Below are positions 10,565 to 22,400 of a stretch of DNA of 64,000 bases, piece by piece. This DNA comes from Cepaea nemoralis (Eukaryota; Mollusca; Gastropoda; Stylommatophora; Helicidae), in contig JACEFZ010025808.1 in the NCBI GenBank assembly GCA_014155875.1, forward strand, positions 383,501 through 447,500, written 5' to 3'. The notes beneath the pieces were generated by a model. That model did no database searches and was not told where the DNA came from. It worked only from the letters and a program-made list of their open reading frames with translations. Both the position numbers and the translations under genes were made by a program. Numbering within the stretch: the first letter of the stretch is position 1; every line of letters starts with the position of its first letter.

Positions 10565-10790
10565 GCCGAAGGATAATATATCGCCATGTTGTGACCTCAC
10601 ATTTTAGACAGAAGGACGATATATCGCCATGCTAGGGTCATCCAGTTATTTGATTTGTTTCGTCGTATCTTCCGCAATTTTAATGTTCAGTGAATGGAGA
10701 TTTACATGATAATACTTGTCCATTTGCTTGTGTGTCATGTTTGGTCTAAACCTATATCTATATTGTGTTTGGCACTGAAGCAGTAAAGTG
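10565..10790. repeat. Dispersed repeat, copy 1 (second at 34535)
   Basis: It is collinear with 34535-34740: both have CGATATATC next to a second CGCC-containing arm, then TTGTTTCGT, GTATCTTCC, CAATTTTAAT, TAATACTTGT and a final CAGT...AAAGT. The first 70 bp form an imperfect inverted repeat. No coding capacity. Probably a non-autonomous transposon, family unknown. Confidence 0.75.
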
Positions 10791-11089
10791 GATCAAATGT
10801 GCCAGAAACCCCATATTTCCCATAATTTTTCACGGTTTATGATGTTAAACACAAGGGGAGGCACCAAGGCAGTTTATGGAAAACATTTAAAGATCATCCT
10901 GGACAATCATCTCTGGATTTACCAAGGATGGTTCTTATATTTAAGATGTGGCCGCTGGTTTCTCCACCAAGTGCAATACATGACTGCACTTCCCGTGATT
11001 TATATTCTTACTTTGAATTCTCTGCGGGATGATTCTCATGAAGATATGCTTGCGTGGCTTATTTGTGCGATAGTACGATATTTAGATCC

Positions 11090-11165
11090 ACGACTCTGGT
11101 AATCCAGTGAGATGACAAAACATGACCGCCCACGCTTATCAGCATGGCACATGAAGGATGGATGG
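11090..11165 (+). mobile_element. RTE-like LINE, 3' tail only
   Basis: About 75 bp matching the extreme 3' end of the element at 14743-16735: GACTCTGG...GTGAGATG, ACATGACCGCCCACGCTTA, GGCACATGA and a GGATGGATGG tail. It is a severely 5'-truncated insertion, usual for LINEs. Confidence 0.85.
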
Positions 11166-11499
11166 ATAGTTGGTGAACAAGTTTACATTTTCTGTCTTTG
11201 GGACAGGGATGTAGGTTACATATGAGAAATGGGGATGTTAAATCAAGAGATATGTTTGTTAGTTTATATACACGTTAATATAGGAACAGAGCTGATACAT
11301 ATAAAGATATGTTGATCAGTTTATATATAAATGAACACAGGGACAGATGTTAGGTACTGAGGTAAGCTGGTCAGTGTAAAAACACCATGTGGAGATATGT
11401 CAGATGTAATATTTCTCATACTGTGACAATTTTTATATTTCCTTACAGCCTGAAGATTAAAGTAGGAAAGCTTTTGAAATGGCTCTCTCCCTCCCTCTG

Positions 11500-11652
<153 letters not shown>

Positions 11653-11779
11653 ATTTCCATGTGACTGTAAACTTCAGCATTATACTGTAGATACAAATTC
11701 AGCAGCATTACATATATCAAAATGCAAACGATCTACAACTTTTGTGCATTGTAGTAACAAAGCGTGCCGAAAAAAGGAC

Positions 11780-11911
11780 TGTTCATGAATGCCAAGAAAA
11801 CAGAAACAAAGGTTACATCAAAGAAACAGATGATACCCAAATGTGAGATAGCAATAGAAGGGAAAATTCTAAACCATGTTGATAGATTGAAATACCTAGG
11901 AGCAATGATAA
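11780..11911 (+). pseudogene. RTE-like LINE relic, RT C-terminal part (left piece)
   Basis: The plus strand encodes LHEWMNAKKTETKVTSKK-like residues and then NHVDRLKYLGAMI, matching the region after the YADD motif of the RTE-like element at 14743 (there RYNYLGTVITSDGRC). The reading is interrupted at 11912 by an inserted LINE 3' end and resumes at 12332 with ITSDGRLC. It is an old, decayed copy. Confidence 0.75.
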
Positions 11912-12322
11912 TAATATAACATAAAGAGCATCTGTTGGATCCACCCCCCCCCCCCCCCCCCGGGACATGCTGGTATGGTGGGAAACAAGCAGATGGATAG
12001 ATTGGCTGAGTCTGAACCCTCGGTGAGATACTGGTGCATGAGACGGCAGACCTGGTTGGGACCCTTTCGGATGATGTGTGTAGTGCAAACGATCAGGTAG
12101 ATCAACATGGCCTAGAGAGAATGGAGCTCTAGGGAGAGACCAGATGATCTGACCGACACTCAGGACTCCGAGAAAAGGCCAGATAGACACATACTCAGAC
12201 TGCTTATGGTACGATTAGTAATGGAATTCTTCGCTGGCTGTTGACGATGAGGACAGAACACGTATGGGAATGTCCCGAGTGCTGTGATGTAGGTTCTTGA
12301 CTCAACTCAACTCAACTCAACT
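11912..12322 (+). mobile_element. RNase H-type LINE, 3' fragment with (CTCAA)n tail
   Basis: A 411-bp 5'-truncated retrotransposon end flanked by a 9-bp duplication CAATGATAA (11903-11911 and 12323-12331). It ends with about five CTCAA units. Near its end one frame reads GTISNGILRWLL then EHVWECPECCDVGS and stop, which corresponds to GTISHRTLMHML and EHLWTCPEC at the end of the element at 38865-40907. The CPEC knuckle is the C-terminus of that family. Its 5' part holds an 18-C run. A further copy lies on the minus strand at 34090-34410. Confidence 0.8.
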
Positions 12323-12331
12323 CAATGATAA

Positions 12332-12865
12332 CATCAGATGGGAGATTGTGTGATAGAGATTAGGAGCAGAAATTCCAGAAAAAAAAAATATCTCATAGAA
12401 TAAGTCACTATCACTGAATGTAGGAAACAGAGTGCTGAAGTGCTATATAGAACCTGTTGTGCTATATAGCATCGAGTCATCAAAATTAATTAACTAAGAA
12501 GGAAAAGCTTGGAACCAGTGATGCGGTTCCTGAGTCGAATGTTACGAATTCCATGGACTGCCAGAGTAACTAGCACAGAATGCCTGAAAGAGGCTAGTGA
12601 AACTAGAACATTATATACAACTATAAGAACGAGACAGCATTCCTTGGTCATGTGATGAGAAGAGAGGCATTAGAGAATATTGTGACAACTGGAAAGATCA
12701 GTTGGACAGTAAGCAGAAATAGACAAAGAGAAATGATGCCGGATGGACTGAGACGGTGGCATGGAGGAATATCCTTAGCAGGATTGATCCAGAACACCAA
12801 AGACCGAGATCTGCGTAGAGACATGACCGCCGATGCCAGCTGTCAGGGCACATGATGATGATGAC
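12332..12865 (+). pseudogene. RTE-like LINE relic, C-terminal part (right piece)
   Basis: Continuation of 11780-11911 after the nested insertion. Readable fragments match the 14743 element in order: YIEPVVLY-like, a RFLSRMLRIPWTARVT-like stretch, FLGHVMRREALENIVTTGKI, and the ACATGACCGCC 3' end followed by GATGATGATGAC. Frame changes and stops occur throughout. It is more decayed than the element at 14743 and therefore older. Confidence 0.8.
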
Positions 12866-12907
12866 ATTTAACAAACACATGCATTTGTGTTATTGTAAAT
12901 CATTTAT

Positions 12908-13381
12908 ATACTGTTCAAAAAAGAAATGCAACATTATTGTAGTTTCAACTGCAAACTTGTACCAACATTCCATTGGCGATGCTGATTCGCTCACTGCAGT
13001 CGGTTCTGGCGATGCCGGTCCGTAAGAAAAGGACCTCTGTAGGGTCTTCTAGACCAAAGACCAGCGTCGTGATTCCTGTTCCTGGCCGTTTGATCCGAAT
13101 TTCGACGAGCTCCTGGCATTGACTGGACTGTGGATGACGCAGATGCAAATCAATTACTAAGGTGACACAGTCGTATGAAGCGGTCTTCGGCAGCAGTTGT
13201 GATTCTGGTTCTTCCACTGCGCGGCCGGTCTGCCACTGAGCCAGTTTCTTGAAATCGCCACCAAAGGCGACTAATAATGTTTCTAACCACATTAAATTCT
13301 CTGGCTACTACACTTTACGACTGTCCAGCCTGTAAATGTCCAATGATGATGAGTCGTTGTTCTGTGGTCAGATGCGCCATA
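12908..13381 (-). pseudogene. Tc1-like transposase relic with one terminal repeat
   Basis: On the minus strand, starting at MAHLTTEQRLIIIGHLQAG, a Tc1-type N-terminus can be read: helix-turn-helix (SVVAREFNV, IISRLWRRFQETGSVADRPR) and then the GRTRITT linker and DRFIRL, which precede the catalytic domain. About 130 residues are left; the part with the DDE residues is missing, and the sequence runs straight into a Tc1-type terminal repeat (ACTGTTCAAAAAAGAAATGC at about 12910). No matching terminal repeat was found on the other side. There are in-frame stops after AGQS and in the distal part. It is a non-autonomous deletion remnant. Confidence 0.75.
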
Positions 13382-13454
13382 CTTGCGCATTGAATTTTCA
13401 ACTGAATTTATTCGAGGAGAGTCAATCTTTTATATAAAATAAATAAATGTTTGC

Positions 13455-13682
13455 ATATCCTTTACAGGACATCGCTGCCAACATCAGCATCTTTCAGCTG
13501 ATTGTTGATTTACTGGCAAGATTACGCTCAGTAGTTTGCCATTGCTTTCTGAGCGACCGGCTCACATACCCCTAAGTTACCGACCGGCTAGAACCGCTAC
13601 CGATTCTCGCCGTCGTCACGTTACTCACGAGAATATACGGGATTACGGAGAAAGTCGCTAACCTCTAGGCCAGGGAGACCGG
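13455..13682 (-). repeat. tRNA-derived SINE family S1, copy 1
   Basis: One of four copies in the window (others at 30790, 33526 and 36320). Shared landmarks on the plus strand are TTTACAGGAC, then GCTCAGTAGTTTGCCATTGC, then TTTCTGAGCGACCGG, then a tRNA-like head. In this copy the head is the most diverged, with box B not well kept. Confidence 0.7.
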
Positions 13683-14051
13683 CCAATCTTGTATAGGCAC
13701 TCAATAATCTGATTAGAGAGTTTTGTGTTCAGTAAGTTTCACGGGATTATCATGAACATGTCACGGGTTATTGTCAAAAATGTTGTTTTGATCTTGACCT
13801 CTTTCATGACGTCACGAATCAAGAGGTGAGTACAATTCATGTAACCACGAGAAGTTAATGACCAGATGGACACAGTCGATAGGTTGACTGATTTCGGTCA
13901 ATGAGCATATAGATAATAAGATTATGTGGAAACATGAAGAAACAAGATATGTAGTCATTACCTAATACCTAAGGAAACATGTATCAAACAATAGAACATA
14001 GTCGTATTTGATAATTTCTGATACAAATATTGCTGTTGTTGTTTATTGCAG

Positions 14052-14135
14052 AAGGAAAACACATTGCTCAAACATCAGTTGGTTGTACTTAACGACGGCT
14101 CAACAAGGAGAACAAATACAGTTATATTGAATAAA
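14052..14135 (+). CDS. Coiled-coil protein gene, penultimate exon
   Basis: An 84-bp exon (28 codons, phase 0 at both ends) between a strong acceptor (TTGTTTATTGCAG) and a donor (AAA, then GTAAGC). It encodes KENTLLKHQLVVLNDG and then a polar TRRTNTVILNK tail. Joined to the exon at 10208 it extends the coiled coil as KIDKLE-KENTLLKHQL without a break in heptad spacing; joined to the exon at 18016 the frame also holds. Frame agreement across both introns is the main evidence. The reading frame alone is too short to be significant. Confidence 0.72.
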
Positions 14136-14214
14136 GTAAGCAGACCTGCATAGATCATTGCATTTGTATGATTCTTCTGCATTATACTAACCTATATCTG
14201 TCTTAACTCTTTTC

Positions 14215-14300
14215 TGTCCATGACATATATAAGTAACTCAATACACAACCACTAAACATGTAAGTGGCTTATACACAACCACTAAACATATAATTTATAT
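14215..14300. repeat. 30-bp minisatellite, left part
   Basis: Units of the type CCACTAAACATATAAGTAAC, followed by TTATACACAA. The same unit reappears at 14700-14742 and 16736-16955, so one array has been split by the SINE (14368-14700) and the LINE (14743-16735). Confidence 0.85.
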
Positions 14301-14367
14301 GAATGTATATGTACATATGATATAATGTATATGTACATATGAATGTATACAGAGAATGTATAATGGG

Positions 14368-14700
14368 GGATGCGTGGTCTCGAGGTATGGTGTCCGACTC
14401 GAGTGCTGGAGGTCCCGGGTTCAATCCCCGATGATGACCAGGAACTTTTACTCGTGGACTTCTAGTAATAACATTTCCCCTGGTCTCTAGGTAGTGAGAT
14501 CGGACGCCCGAGTGTATTGTTGCGCACGTAAAAAATCTAGGCGCTGCCTAGGCAAAATTTGAGTTAAAAAATCTACCCAAAGTATTTCAGGATCCTCGCC
14601 GGTGCTACGGAGTTCGTGCACTGAGCTGAGTTTCTCCAGACTCAGATTTGAGTTAGGAGGAGAACGGAGCACTTATGGGCTGCACTCGTGTGCCGTGATA
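14368..14700 (+). repeat. tRNA-derived SINE with mollusc-type body
   Basis: The plus strand starts with GGGGATGCGTGGTCTCGAGG (box A inside) and has box B GGTTCAATCCC at tRNA spacing. The body contains CCTGGTCTCTAGGTAGTGAG and ATTGTTGCGCACGTAAAA. The GCGCACGTAAA block resembles the conserved body found in several invertebrate SINE families; I say this from memory and cannot check it. It ends near CTCGTGTGCCGTGATATTGA where the minisatellite resumes. Confidence 0.75.
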
Positions 14701-14742
14701 TTGATCCATAAACTAAACATATAAGTAACTTATACAAAACCA

Positions 14743-16735
14743 ATCTAGAGATCCTATTTCAAGATGTAGATGATCAATGGGAAACGATGAAGAATTCAAT
14801 CAGTTGCATAGCAGAAAAAACTATTCTAAAAGTAAAGAAAGTGGGCCGTAAGCCATGGATGACTGAAGAAATTTTACAACTAATGGAAACAAGAAGACAG
14901 AACAAAAATAATCCTGCCAAATATGAAGAAATTCACAGAAAAGTGAGAACCTTATGTAAGGAGGCAAAAGAAACATGGCTTTAGAAAAATTGCAGAGAAA
15001 TTGAAAAACAACACAACAGTAACAATGCGAAACTAATGCACAAAAGAATTCAGGAGCTTACTAATCAAAGAACACGTACATCAGCAGGCTGCCTAAAGAC
15101 AAAAGATGGAAGAGTCATAATAGAAAAAGATCAGATCTTACATGAATGGTCAGATTATGTGAAAAACCTTTATGACGATAACAGAGACGAACAGTATGAT
15201 GTCCAAAATAATAATGAAGGACCAGCAATTTTAAAGATGGAGGTTCAGAATGCGCTTAACCATATGAAATCTGGCAAGACCCCCGGTTCAGACAGCGTCA
15301 CAACAGAAATGATTAATGCTTTAGAAGAATATGGAATAGATAAAGTTACCAGTCTGCTTAATACAATATATGATACTGGAAATATACCTCAGGAGTTATG
15401 TAATTCTGTATTTATTGCAATCCCAAAGAAATCAGGAGCCTTGGAATGTGATCAACATCGAACAATTAGTATAATGAGTCACATCACGAAGATTTTGCTA
15501 AGAATTATCATGCAAAGAGTTAGGAGGAAAATACAACCTGAAATAGGAGAAGAACAATGTGGGTTTGTGGAAGGCAAGGGTACAGTAAATGCTGTGTATA
15601 TACTGAGAAACATAATCGAACGTTCTATAGAAGTAAACAAAGATCTACACCTTTGCTTTATTGACTACACAAAGGCTTTTGATAAAGTGAGACATGTCAA
15701 CATGATAAGGATGCTTGAAGATCTACAAATTGATGGAAAAGATCTTAGACTTGTAAAAAACATATATTGGAAACAACAAGCTGCCATAAGAGTTGATAAT
15801 GAAGTAAGCCAATATCAGCCTATTAAAAGGGGTGTGAGACAGGGATGTGTAATGTCTCCAGATCTGTTTTCCCTGTACAGTGAAAGTATTTTCAGAAATA
15901 TTGAAGATATGGAAGGAATCAACATTGGGGGACGATGCATCAATAACATTAGATATGCAGATGATACAGTCTTGATTGCAGACAATGAACAGGACCTGCA
16001 AAATTTAGTAGATGCGATTGTTACACACAGTGAACAACTAGGGTTAGAATTAAATTGTAAAAAGACACAGATTATGGTCGTCACTAGGAAGGACGAAATA
16101 CCACAATGTAATATACAAGTAAATGGGAATATTCTTCAACAAGTGAGCAGGTACAATTATCTCGGAACAGTAATAACATCTGATGGGAGATGCCTTGAAG
16201 AGATTAGAACAAGAATCGCCATGGCAAAAGTAGCCTTTAGCAAGATGAAAAACATATTGACCAATAAAAAGATGTCAATTGAAACGAGAAAAAGAGTGTT
16301 GAGATGCTACATTGAACCTGTACTTTTATATAGATGTGAAGCGTGGACAATGAGCAGTCAGGCTGAAAAACATCTGATGGCTGTAGAGATGTGGTTTCTG
16401 AGGAAAATGCAAAGAATACCATGGACAGCCAGAAAGACCAATGAACAAGTCCTTCAAGAAACAAATGAAGATCGTAAATTGATTAGAGAAATTAGACGTA
16501 GACAGTCAAAATTTTTTGGGCATGTTATGAGAACAAATGGATTGGAGAATTTGGTGACAACTGGTAAGATCGAGGGGAACAGACCAAGGGGAAGACCTAG
16601 AAGCAAGTACCTGGATGGCTTGGCCTTGTGGCATGGTCGAGACAGAAACACGGAGCTGATCCGCGACTCTGGTGATCGAGTGAGATGGCAGAACATGACC
16701 GCCCACGCTTACCGGCATGGCACATGATGGATGGT
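14743..16735 (+). mobile_element. RTE-like non-LTR retrotransposon, 5'-truncated, nearly intact
   Basis: A 1,993-bp insertion with a perfect 10-bp duplication TACAAAACCA (14733-14742 and 16736-16745). It begins after the endonuclease domain, so the first half is missing, and ends GGCACATGATGGATGG. Other copies of the family: 11090, 11780-12865, 31217 and 63625. The perfect duplication and the long open frame point to a recent insertion, in the sense orientation of the host intron. Confidence 0.92.
14787..16727 (+). pseudogene. RTE-like reverse transcriptase, one in-frame stop
   Basis: The single frame from 14787 to 16727 is broken only by a TAG at 14982-14984; from ATG 15036 it is open for 563 codons. 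Reverse transcriptase motifs counted from that ATG: SGKTPGSD (near 90), FIDYTKAFDKV (D210, catalytic Asp), RGVRQGCVMSPDLF, and IRYADDTVLI (Y307, D309, D310, catalytic pair), then LNCKKTQIM, and a C-terminal region with RRKMQRIPWTARKTN-like, FFGHVMR and RGRPRSKYLDGLALWH. The order and the C-terminal PWTxRKTN/GHVMR/GRPR stretch suit the RTE/BovB-like group; I am not certain of the clade. The product would copy its RNA at a nicked target site. The endonuclease needed for nicking is absent, so this copy is not autonomous. Confidence 0.88.
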
Positions 16736-16955
16736 TACAAAACCACTAAACATATAAGTAATTTATACTTCGCCACCACTTCGCCACAGAGATTTATGCA
16801 AACCCACTAAACATATAAGTAACTTATACACAACCACTAAACGTATAAATAGCTTATACTCAACCACTAAAGATATAAGTAACTTATACACAACCATTAA
16901 ACTTCTGTCATAAACACCAACCAACTATCTAAGTAAGCTATACTCAAAACTAAAT
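16736..16955. repeat. 30-bp minisatellite, right part
   Basis: About seven units of the type CACTAAACATATAAGTAAC with TTATAC spacers, continuing the array seen at 14215-14300 on the far side of the LINE. Confidence 0.88.
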
Positions 16956-17194
16956 AATTTAGAACCACATTCTTTGCGATGTACCCATCCCAGTTCTGTC
17001 TTCCCTATAGAGTGTCACTATTTTGCTCTCCCCAACACTTATTTTCCCTTTCGAAACTGTGTCCCTTCCTGTCAGTTGACCTACTGTTTGTGTGTTATAC
17101 TGATTTACTCATTATACATTGATGGTTTTACTGCAGTTCATCCATTACATTTCCCCCATCATATTCAACGCTACACTAAGTCTTACTCCAAAAA

Positions 17195-17960
17195 TCACAC
17201 ACCTACCACTTACATTCATCTACCACTTTCAATCTTCCATTAACAACCACACATTTAATACTTAAATTTCCCCTATCAGGCTCAATCTTCCACTAACAAC
17301 CACACATCGGAACTCTTACATTTCCCCTTCTACACTCAACCATATACAAACATCCACACATTTAACTGTTCATTTCCCCCCACTACACGCAATCTTACAC
17401 AAACAACCACACACCCGAGCTCTTACATTTCCCTATTACACTCAACCATATACAAACAACTGCACACCCAAGTCTTACATTTTACCTACTACACTCAGTC
17501 TTCCACTAACAACCACACACTCAACTCTTATATTTCCCCTAATACATTTAATCATATACAAACAACAATACCCCAATCCTCTTACATTTCCCCTACTACA
17601 CTCAATCGTATACTAACAATCACACATTTAACTGTTACATTTTACCTACTACACCCAGTCTTCCACTAATAACCACACACCCAACTCTTACATTTCCCCT
17701 AATACATTTAATCATATACAAACAACAACACCCCAATCCTCTTACATTTCCCCTACTACACTCAATCGTATACTAACAATCACACTTTTAACTGTTACAT
17801 TTTCCCTACTACACCCAACCTTACACAAACAACCACACACACTGATTCTAACAATTCCCCTACCGCAGTCTTACACCAACTACCACTGATTCTTACAGTC
17901 CCCCAACCACACAGTCTGACACCAACTACCACTGATTCTAACAATCCCCCTGTCCCGGTG
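17195..17960. repeat. ~53-bp degenerate minisatellite (CT/CA-rich)
   Basis: About fourteen imperfect units with TCTTACATTTCCCCTACTAC, then CACTCAATC and AACAACCACACAC. One pair of longer segments (about 17535-17650 and 17705-17790) is nearly identical, so a secondary duplication has occurred. It ends about 50 bp before the last exon. Confidence 0.82.
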
Positions 17961-18015
17961 TGACACCAACTACTGTACCACACACTTAACCTTGAATTTC
18001 TCATTTCTCATACAG

Positions 18016-18084
18016 ACTCTCTCAAACCCTGGCGACAGTATACAGATCACTACAGAGATGAACAACCACGGCGACAGGAACTAA
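18016..18084 (+). CDS. Coiled-coil protein gene, last exon
   Basis: After a good pyrimidine-rich acceptor (TTTCTCATTTCTCATACAG) the phase-0 frame encodes 22 codons, TLSNPGDSIQITTEMNNHGD then RN, and ends at TAA (18082-18084). It accepts the phase-0 donor of the exon at 14052-14135. The peptide is polar and not coiled coil, as expected of a free C-terminal tail. A polyadenylation signal lies about 250 bp downstream. I do not recognise the protein. Confidence 0.68.
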   Translation, partial: TLSNPGDSIQITTEMNNHGDRN

Positions 18085-18365
18085 ACCTGTGTTTACGTTG
18101 ACCACATAATTCCATGTAAATTATTTCCAAATCTTTGCCAATATTCTACAAATCAAACATAACGTGATTCCATTTTCCAACTTCGTTTGTTCTCAAAGAT
18201 TGTGTTTACAGACCAGATTTTTCTGGGCCAGAGTACCAAATTCTGCATGCATCGTTCACGACTTTGTGAGCAAATAATGTGTGGTGTATAGGCCAGGTTG
18301 GACAGCCCAAAGTTGGAATAAGTAATTCTAGTGCTGGAATAAAGAGTTAATATTCACTGGCAGTA
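18085..18365 (+). other. Probable 3' UTR of the coiled-coil gene
   Basis: Ordinary AT-rich sequence from the stop codon to just past the polyadenylation signal. The exact cleavage site cannot be seen. Confidence 0.5.
18338..18343 (+). promoter_or_regulatory. Polyadenylation signal AATAAA
   Basis: Canonical hexamer in GCTGGAATAAAGAG, 254 bp after the TAA stop. It is the first canonical signal downstream of the stop that I see. Confidence 0.5.
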
Positions 18366-18727
18366 AATTAATGACAGCATGCAGCTTGTGATGTGACTGA
18401 TAATGTGTTTGTGTTCTTGCCAGTAAAGGAATAGCAACATAACATTACTTGTCCTAACTTACTAGTATATTAGATTGTCACAGCATTGAGTAGTTACTGG
18501 CACTTATATTGCTGAAAAATAGACAGTGGGAAAGAGGTATCAAGAGATATAATAGACAACAGAAACATTTGAAACACATTAGCACATAGCTTTTGAAGCT
18601 ACAAGTGTAAATGAAGAATTTGGCTTGCTGAAAAACACACATTTGTTGTAATGCAATGGCAAATTGGCGTTCTTTTATTAATGAGTTCAGGAGCATCTCC
18701 GTATTTTATTCTGTGAGCATCACGCTG
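18366..18727. other. Intergenic, nothing recognised
   Basis: AT-rich sequence. A 72-codon minus-strand frame exists but has no supporting motif or splice site. Confidence 0.4.
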
Positions 18728-18910
18728 TCCAAAAATTAGATGATCATAGACATCACGTGAAATCCAAAAATTAGATGATCATAGACATAACGTGAAATCC
18801 AAAAATTAGATGATCATAGACATAACGTGAAATCCAAAAATTAGATGATCATAGACATAACGTGAAATCCAAAAATTAGATGATCATAGACATCACGTGA
18901 AATCCAAGAA
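18728..18910. repeat. 35-bp tandem repeat, five copies
   Basis: Units with CCAAAAATTAGATGATCATA recur at exactly 35 bp. GATGATCAT and its neighbours make a short palindrome inside each unit. Confidence 0.95.
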
Positions 18911-19490
18911 TTGACTGTTTTTTAATTATGGAGCTTCACCTATCATTTGTGTGAAAATAGAGTTTACAGAACAAATAATTTGATAAAGTTCGCACACAAA
19001 AAAGACCAAAAGTACAGCGCACAATGTGCTTCTATATTGGTACAAGAAAACAATAATAATCTCAGAAAGACCAGTAAACGAGGTGATTTAATTTAGACAC
19101 CTGCAGTGGTCGACAAAGAAATAAAGCAGCAGAGAAGATATTTATTTACATACATATGTGCTTGTGTACGGTATGACCTTGACCTATTCTGACTGGTAGT
19201 CGTGTGACAGAAAGTTTCCGAGCGATCGCTATTAAACTTTGAGTACGTTTGTGGTAGGGTAGTGGGTTCTCTCCCCACACTGATCACTTGCATTTAAACA
19301 TTGACTAATCATCCTTGACTTAGGGACGTAGATTACAAGTACCACATAAGTCAGAATGGGTTCGCTTGATGGCAAGGGACACTGTTATAAGGAAAAGTTG
19401 GCTCACACACTAAAATCAATCCGGCGTGGACTATGCTCAAGTTTAAAGCAAGTGAAAAATACACCAAAATAAATCAGATGAGTTATAAAT
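18911..19490. other. Unassigned unique sequence
   Basis: Ordinary AT-rich sequence with no exon, transposon or repeat that I can support. Confidence 0.4.
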
Positions 19491-22400
19491 AACGATAGGG
19501 AATCAATATCTCACACAATGATAGGGAATCAATATCTCACACAATGATAGGGAATCAATATCTCACACAATGATAGGGAATCAATATCTCACACAATGAT
19601 AGGGAATCAATATCTCACACAATGATAGGGAATCAATATCTCACACAATGATAGGGAATCAATATCTCACACAATGATAGGGAATCAATATCTCACACAA
19701 TGATAGGGAATCAATATCTCACACAATGAAAGGGAATCAATATCTCACACAATGATAGGGAATCAATATCTCACACAATGATAGGGAATCAATATCTCAC
19801 AAAATGATAGGGAATCAATATCTCACACAATGATAGGGAATCAATATCTCACACAATGATAGGGAATCAATATCTCACACAATGATAGGGAATCAATATC
19901 TCACACAATGATAGGGAATCAATATCTCACACAATGATAGGGAATCAATATCTCACACAATGATAGGGAATCAATGTCTCACACAATGATAGGGAATCAA
20001 TATCTCACACAATGATAGGGAATCAATATCTCACACAATGATAGGGAATCAATGTCTCACACAATGATAGGGAATCAATATCTCACACAATGATAGGGAA
20101 TCAATATCTCACACAATGATAGGGAATCAATATGTCACACAATTATAGGGAATCAATATCTCACACAATTATAGGGAATCAATATCTCACACAATGATAG
20201 GGAATCAATATCTCACACAATTATAGGGAATCAATATCTCACACAATGATAGGGAATCAATATCTCACACAATTATAGGGAATCAATATCTCACACAAGT
20301 ATAGGGAATCAATATCTCACACAATGATAGGGAATCAATGTCTCACACAATGATAGGGAATCAATATCTCACACAATGATAGGGAATCAGTGTCTCACAC
20401 AATGATAGGGAATCAATATCTCACACAATGATAGGGAATCAATATCTCACACAATGATAGGGAATCAATATCTCACACAATGATAGGGAATCAATATCTC
20501 ACACAATGATAGGGAATCAATATCTCACACAATGATAGGGAATCAATATCTCACACAATGATAGGGAATCAATATCTCACACAATGATAGGGAATCAATA
20601 TCTCACACAATGATAGGGAATCAATATCTCACACAATTATAGGGAATCAATATCTCACACAATGATAGGGAATCAATAGCTCACACAATGATCGGGAATC
20701 AATATCACACACAATGATCGGGAATCAATATCTCACACAATGATAGGGAATCAATATCTCACACAATTATAGGGAATCAATATCTCACACAATGATAGGG
20801 AATCAATATCTCACACAATTATAGGGAATCAATATCTCACACAATGATAGGGAATCAATATCTCACACAATGATAGGGAATCAATATCTCACACAATGAT
20901 AGGGAATCAATATCTCACACAATTATAGGGAATCAATGTCTCACACAATGATAGGGAATCAATGTCTCACACAATTATAGGGAATCAATATCTCACACAA
21001 TGATAGGGAATCAGTGTCTCACACAATGATAGGGAATCAATATCACACACAATGATAGGGAATCAATATCTCACACAATGATAGGGAATCAATATCTCAC
21101 ACAATGATAGGGAATCAATATATCACACAATGATAGGGAATCAATATCTCGCACAATGATAGGGAATCAATATCTCACACAATGATAGGGAATCAATATC
21201 TCACACAATGATAGGGAATCAATATCTCACACAATGATAGGGAATCAATATCTCACACAATGATAGGGAATCAATATCTCACACAATGATAGGGAATCAA
21301 TAGCTCACACAATGATCAGGAATCAATATCACACACAATGATCGGGAATCAATATCTCACACAATTATAGGGAATCAATATCTCACACAATTATAGGGAA
21401 TCAATATCTCACACAATGATAGGGAATCAATATCTCACACAATGATAGGGAATCAATATCTCACACAATGATAGGGAATCAATATCTCACACAATGATAG
21501 GGAATCAATATCTCGCACAATGATAGGGAATCAATATCTCACACAATGATAGGGAATCAATATCTCACACAATGATAGGGAATCAATATCTCACACAATG
21601 ATAGGGAATCAATATATCACACAATGATAGGGAATCAATATCTCGCACAATGATAGGGAATCAATATCTCACACAATGATAGGGAATCAATATCTCACAC
21701 AATGATAGGGAATCAATATCTCACACAATGATAGGGAATCAATATCTCACACAATGATAGGGAATCAATATCTCACACAATGATAGGGAATCAATATATC
21801 ACACAATGATAGGGAATCAATATCTCACACAATTATAGGGAATCAATATGTCACACAATTATAGGGAATCAATATCTCACACAATGATAGGGAATCAATA
21901 TCTCACACAATTATAGGGAATCAATGTCTCACACAATGATAGGGAATCAAGATCTCACACAATGATAGATAGGGAATCAATATCTCACACAATTATAGGG
22001 AATCAATATCTCACACAATGATAGATAATCAATATCTCACACAATTATAGGGAATCAATGTCTCACACAATTATAGGGAATCAATGTCTCACACAATGAT
22101 AGGGAATCAAGATCTCACACAATGATAGGGACTCAATATCTCACACAATGATAGGGACTCAATATCTCACACAATGATAGGGAATCAATATCTCACACAA
22201 TGATAGGGAATCAATATCTCACACAATGATAGGGAATCAATATCTCACACAATGATAGGGAATCAATATCTCACACAATGATAGGGAATCAATAGCTCAC
22301 ACAATGATCGGGAATCAATATCACACACAATTATAGGGAATCAATATCTCACACAATGATAGGGAATCAATATCTCACACAATGATAGGGAATCAATATC

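Larger units (their letters stand above)
14136..18015 (+). other. Last intron of the coiled-coil gene (3.9 kb)
   Basis: It starts GTAAGC and ends TTTCTCATACAG. It contains a 30-bp minisatellite broken by a SINE and by an RTE-like LINE, then a pyrimidine-rich minisatellite; these are listed separately. Confidence 0.6.

Noticed and set aside
13464..13490. Splice acceptor TTTACAG and a further exon of the coiled-coil gene
   Set aside because: The same TTTACAGGAC word is part of the S1 SINE and occurs in another copy at 36326.
16454..16718. Minus-strand frames over the LINE 3' end (also at 31177-31475 and 63597-63965)
   Set aside because: Shadows of the RTE-like coding strand, recurring at each copy of that element.
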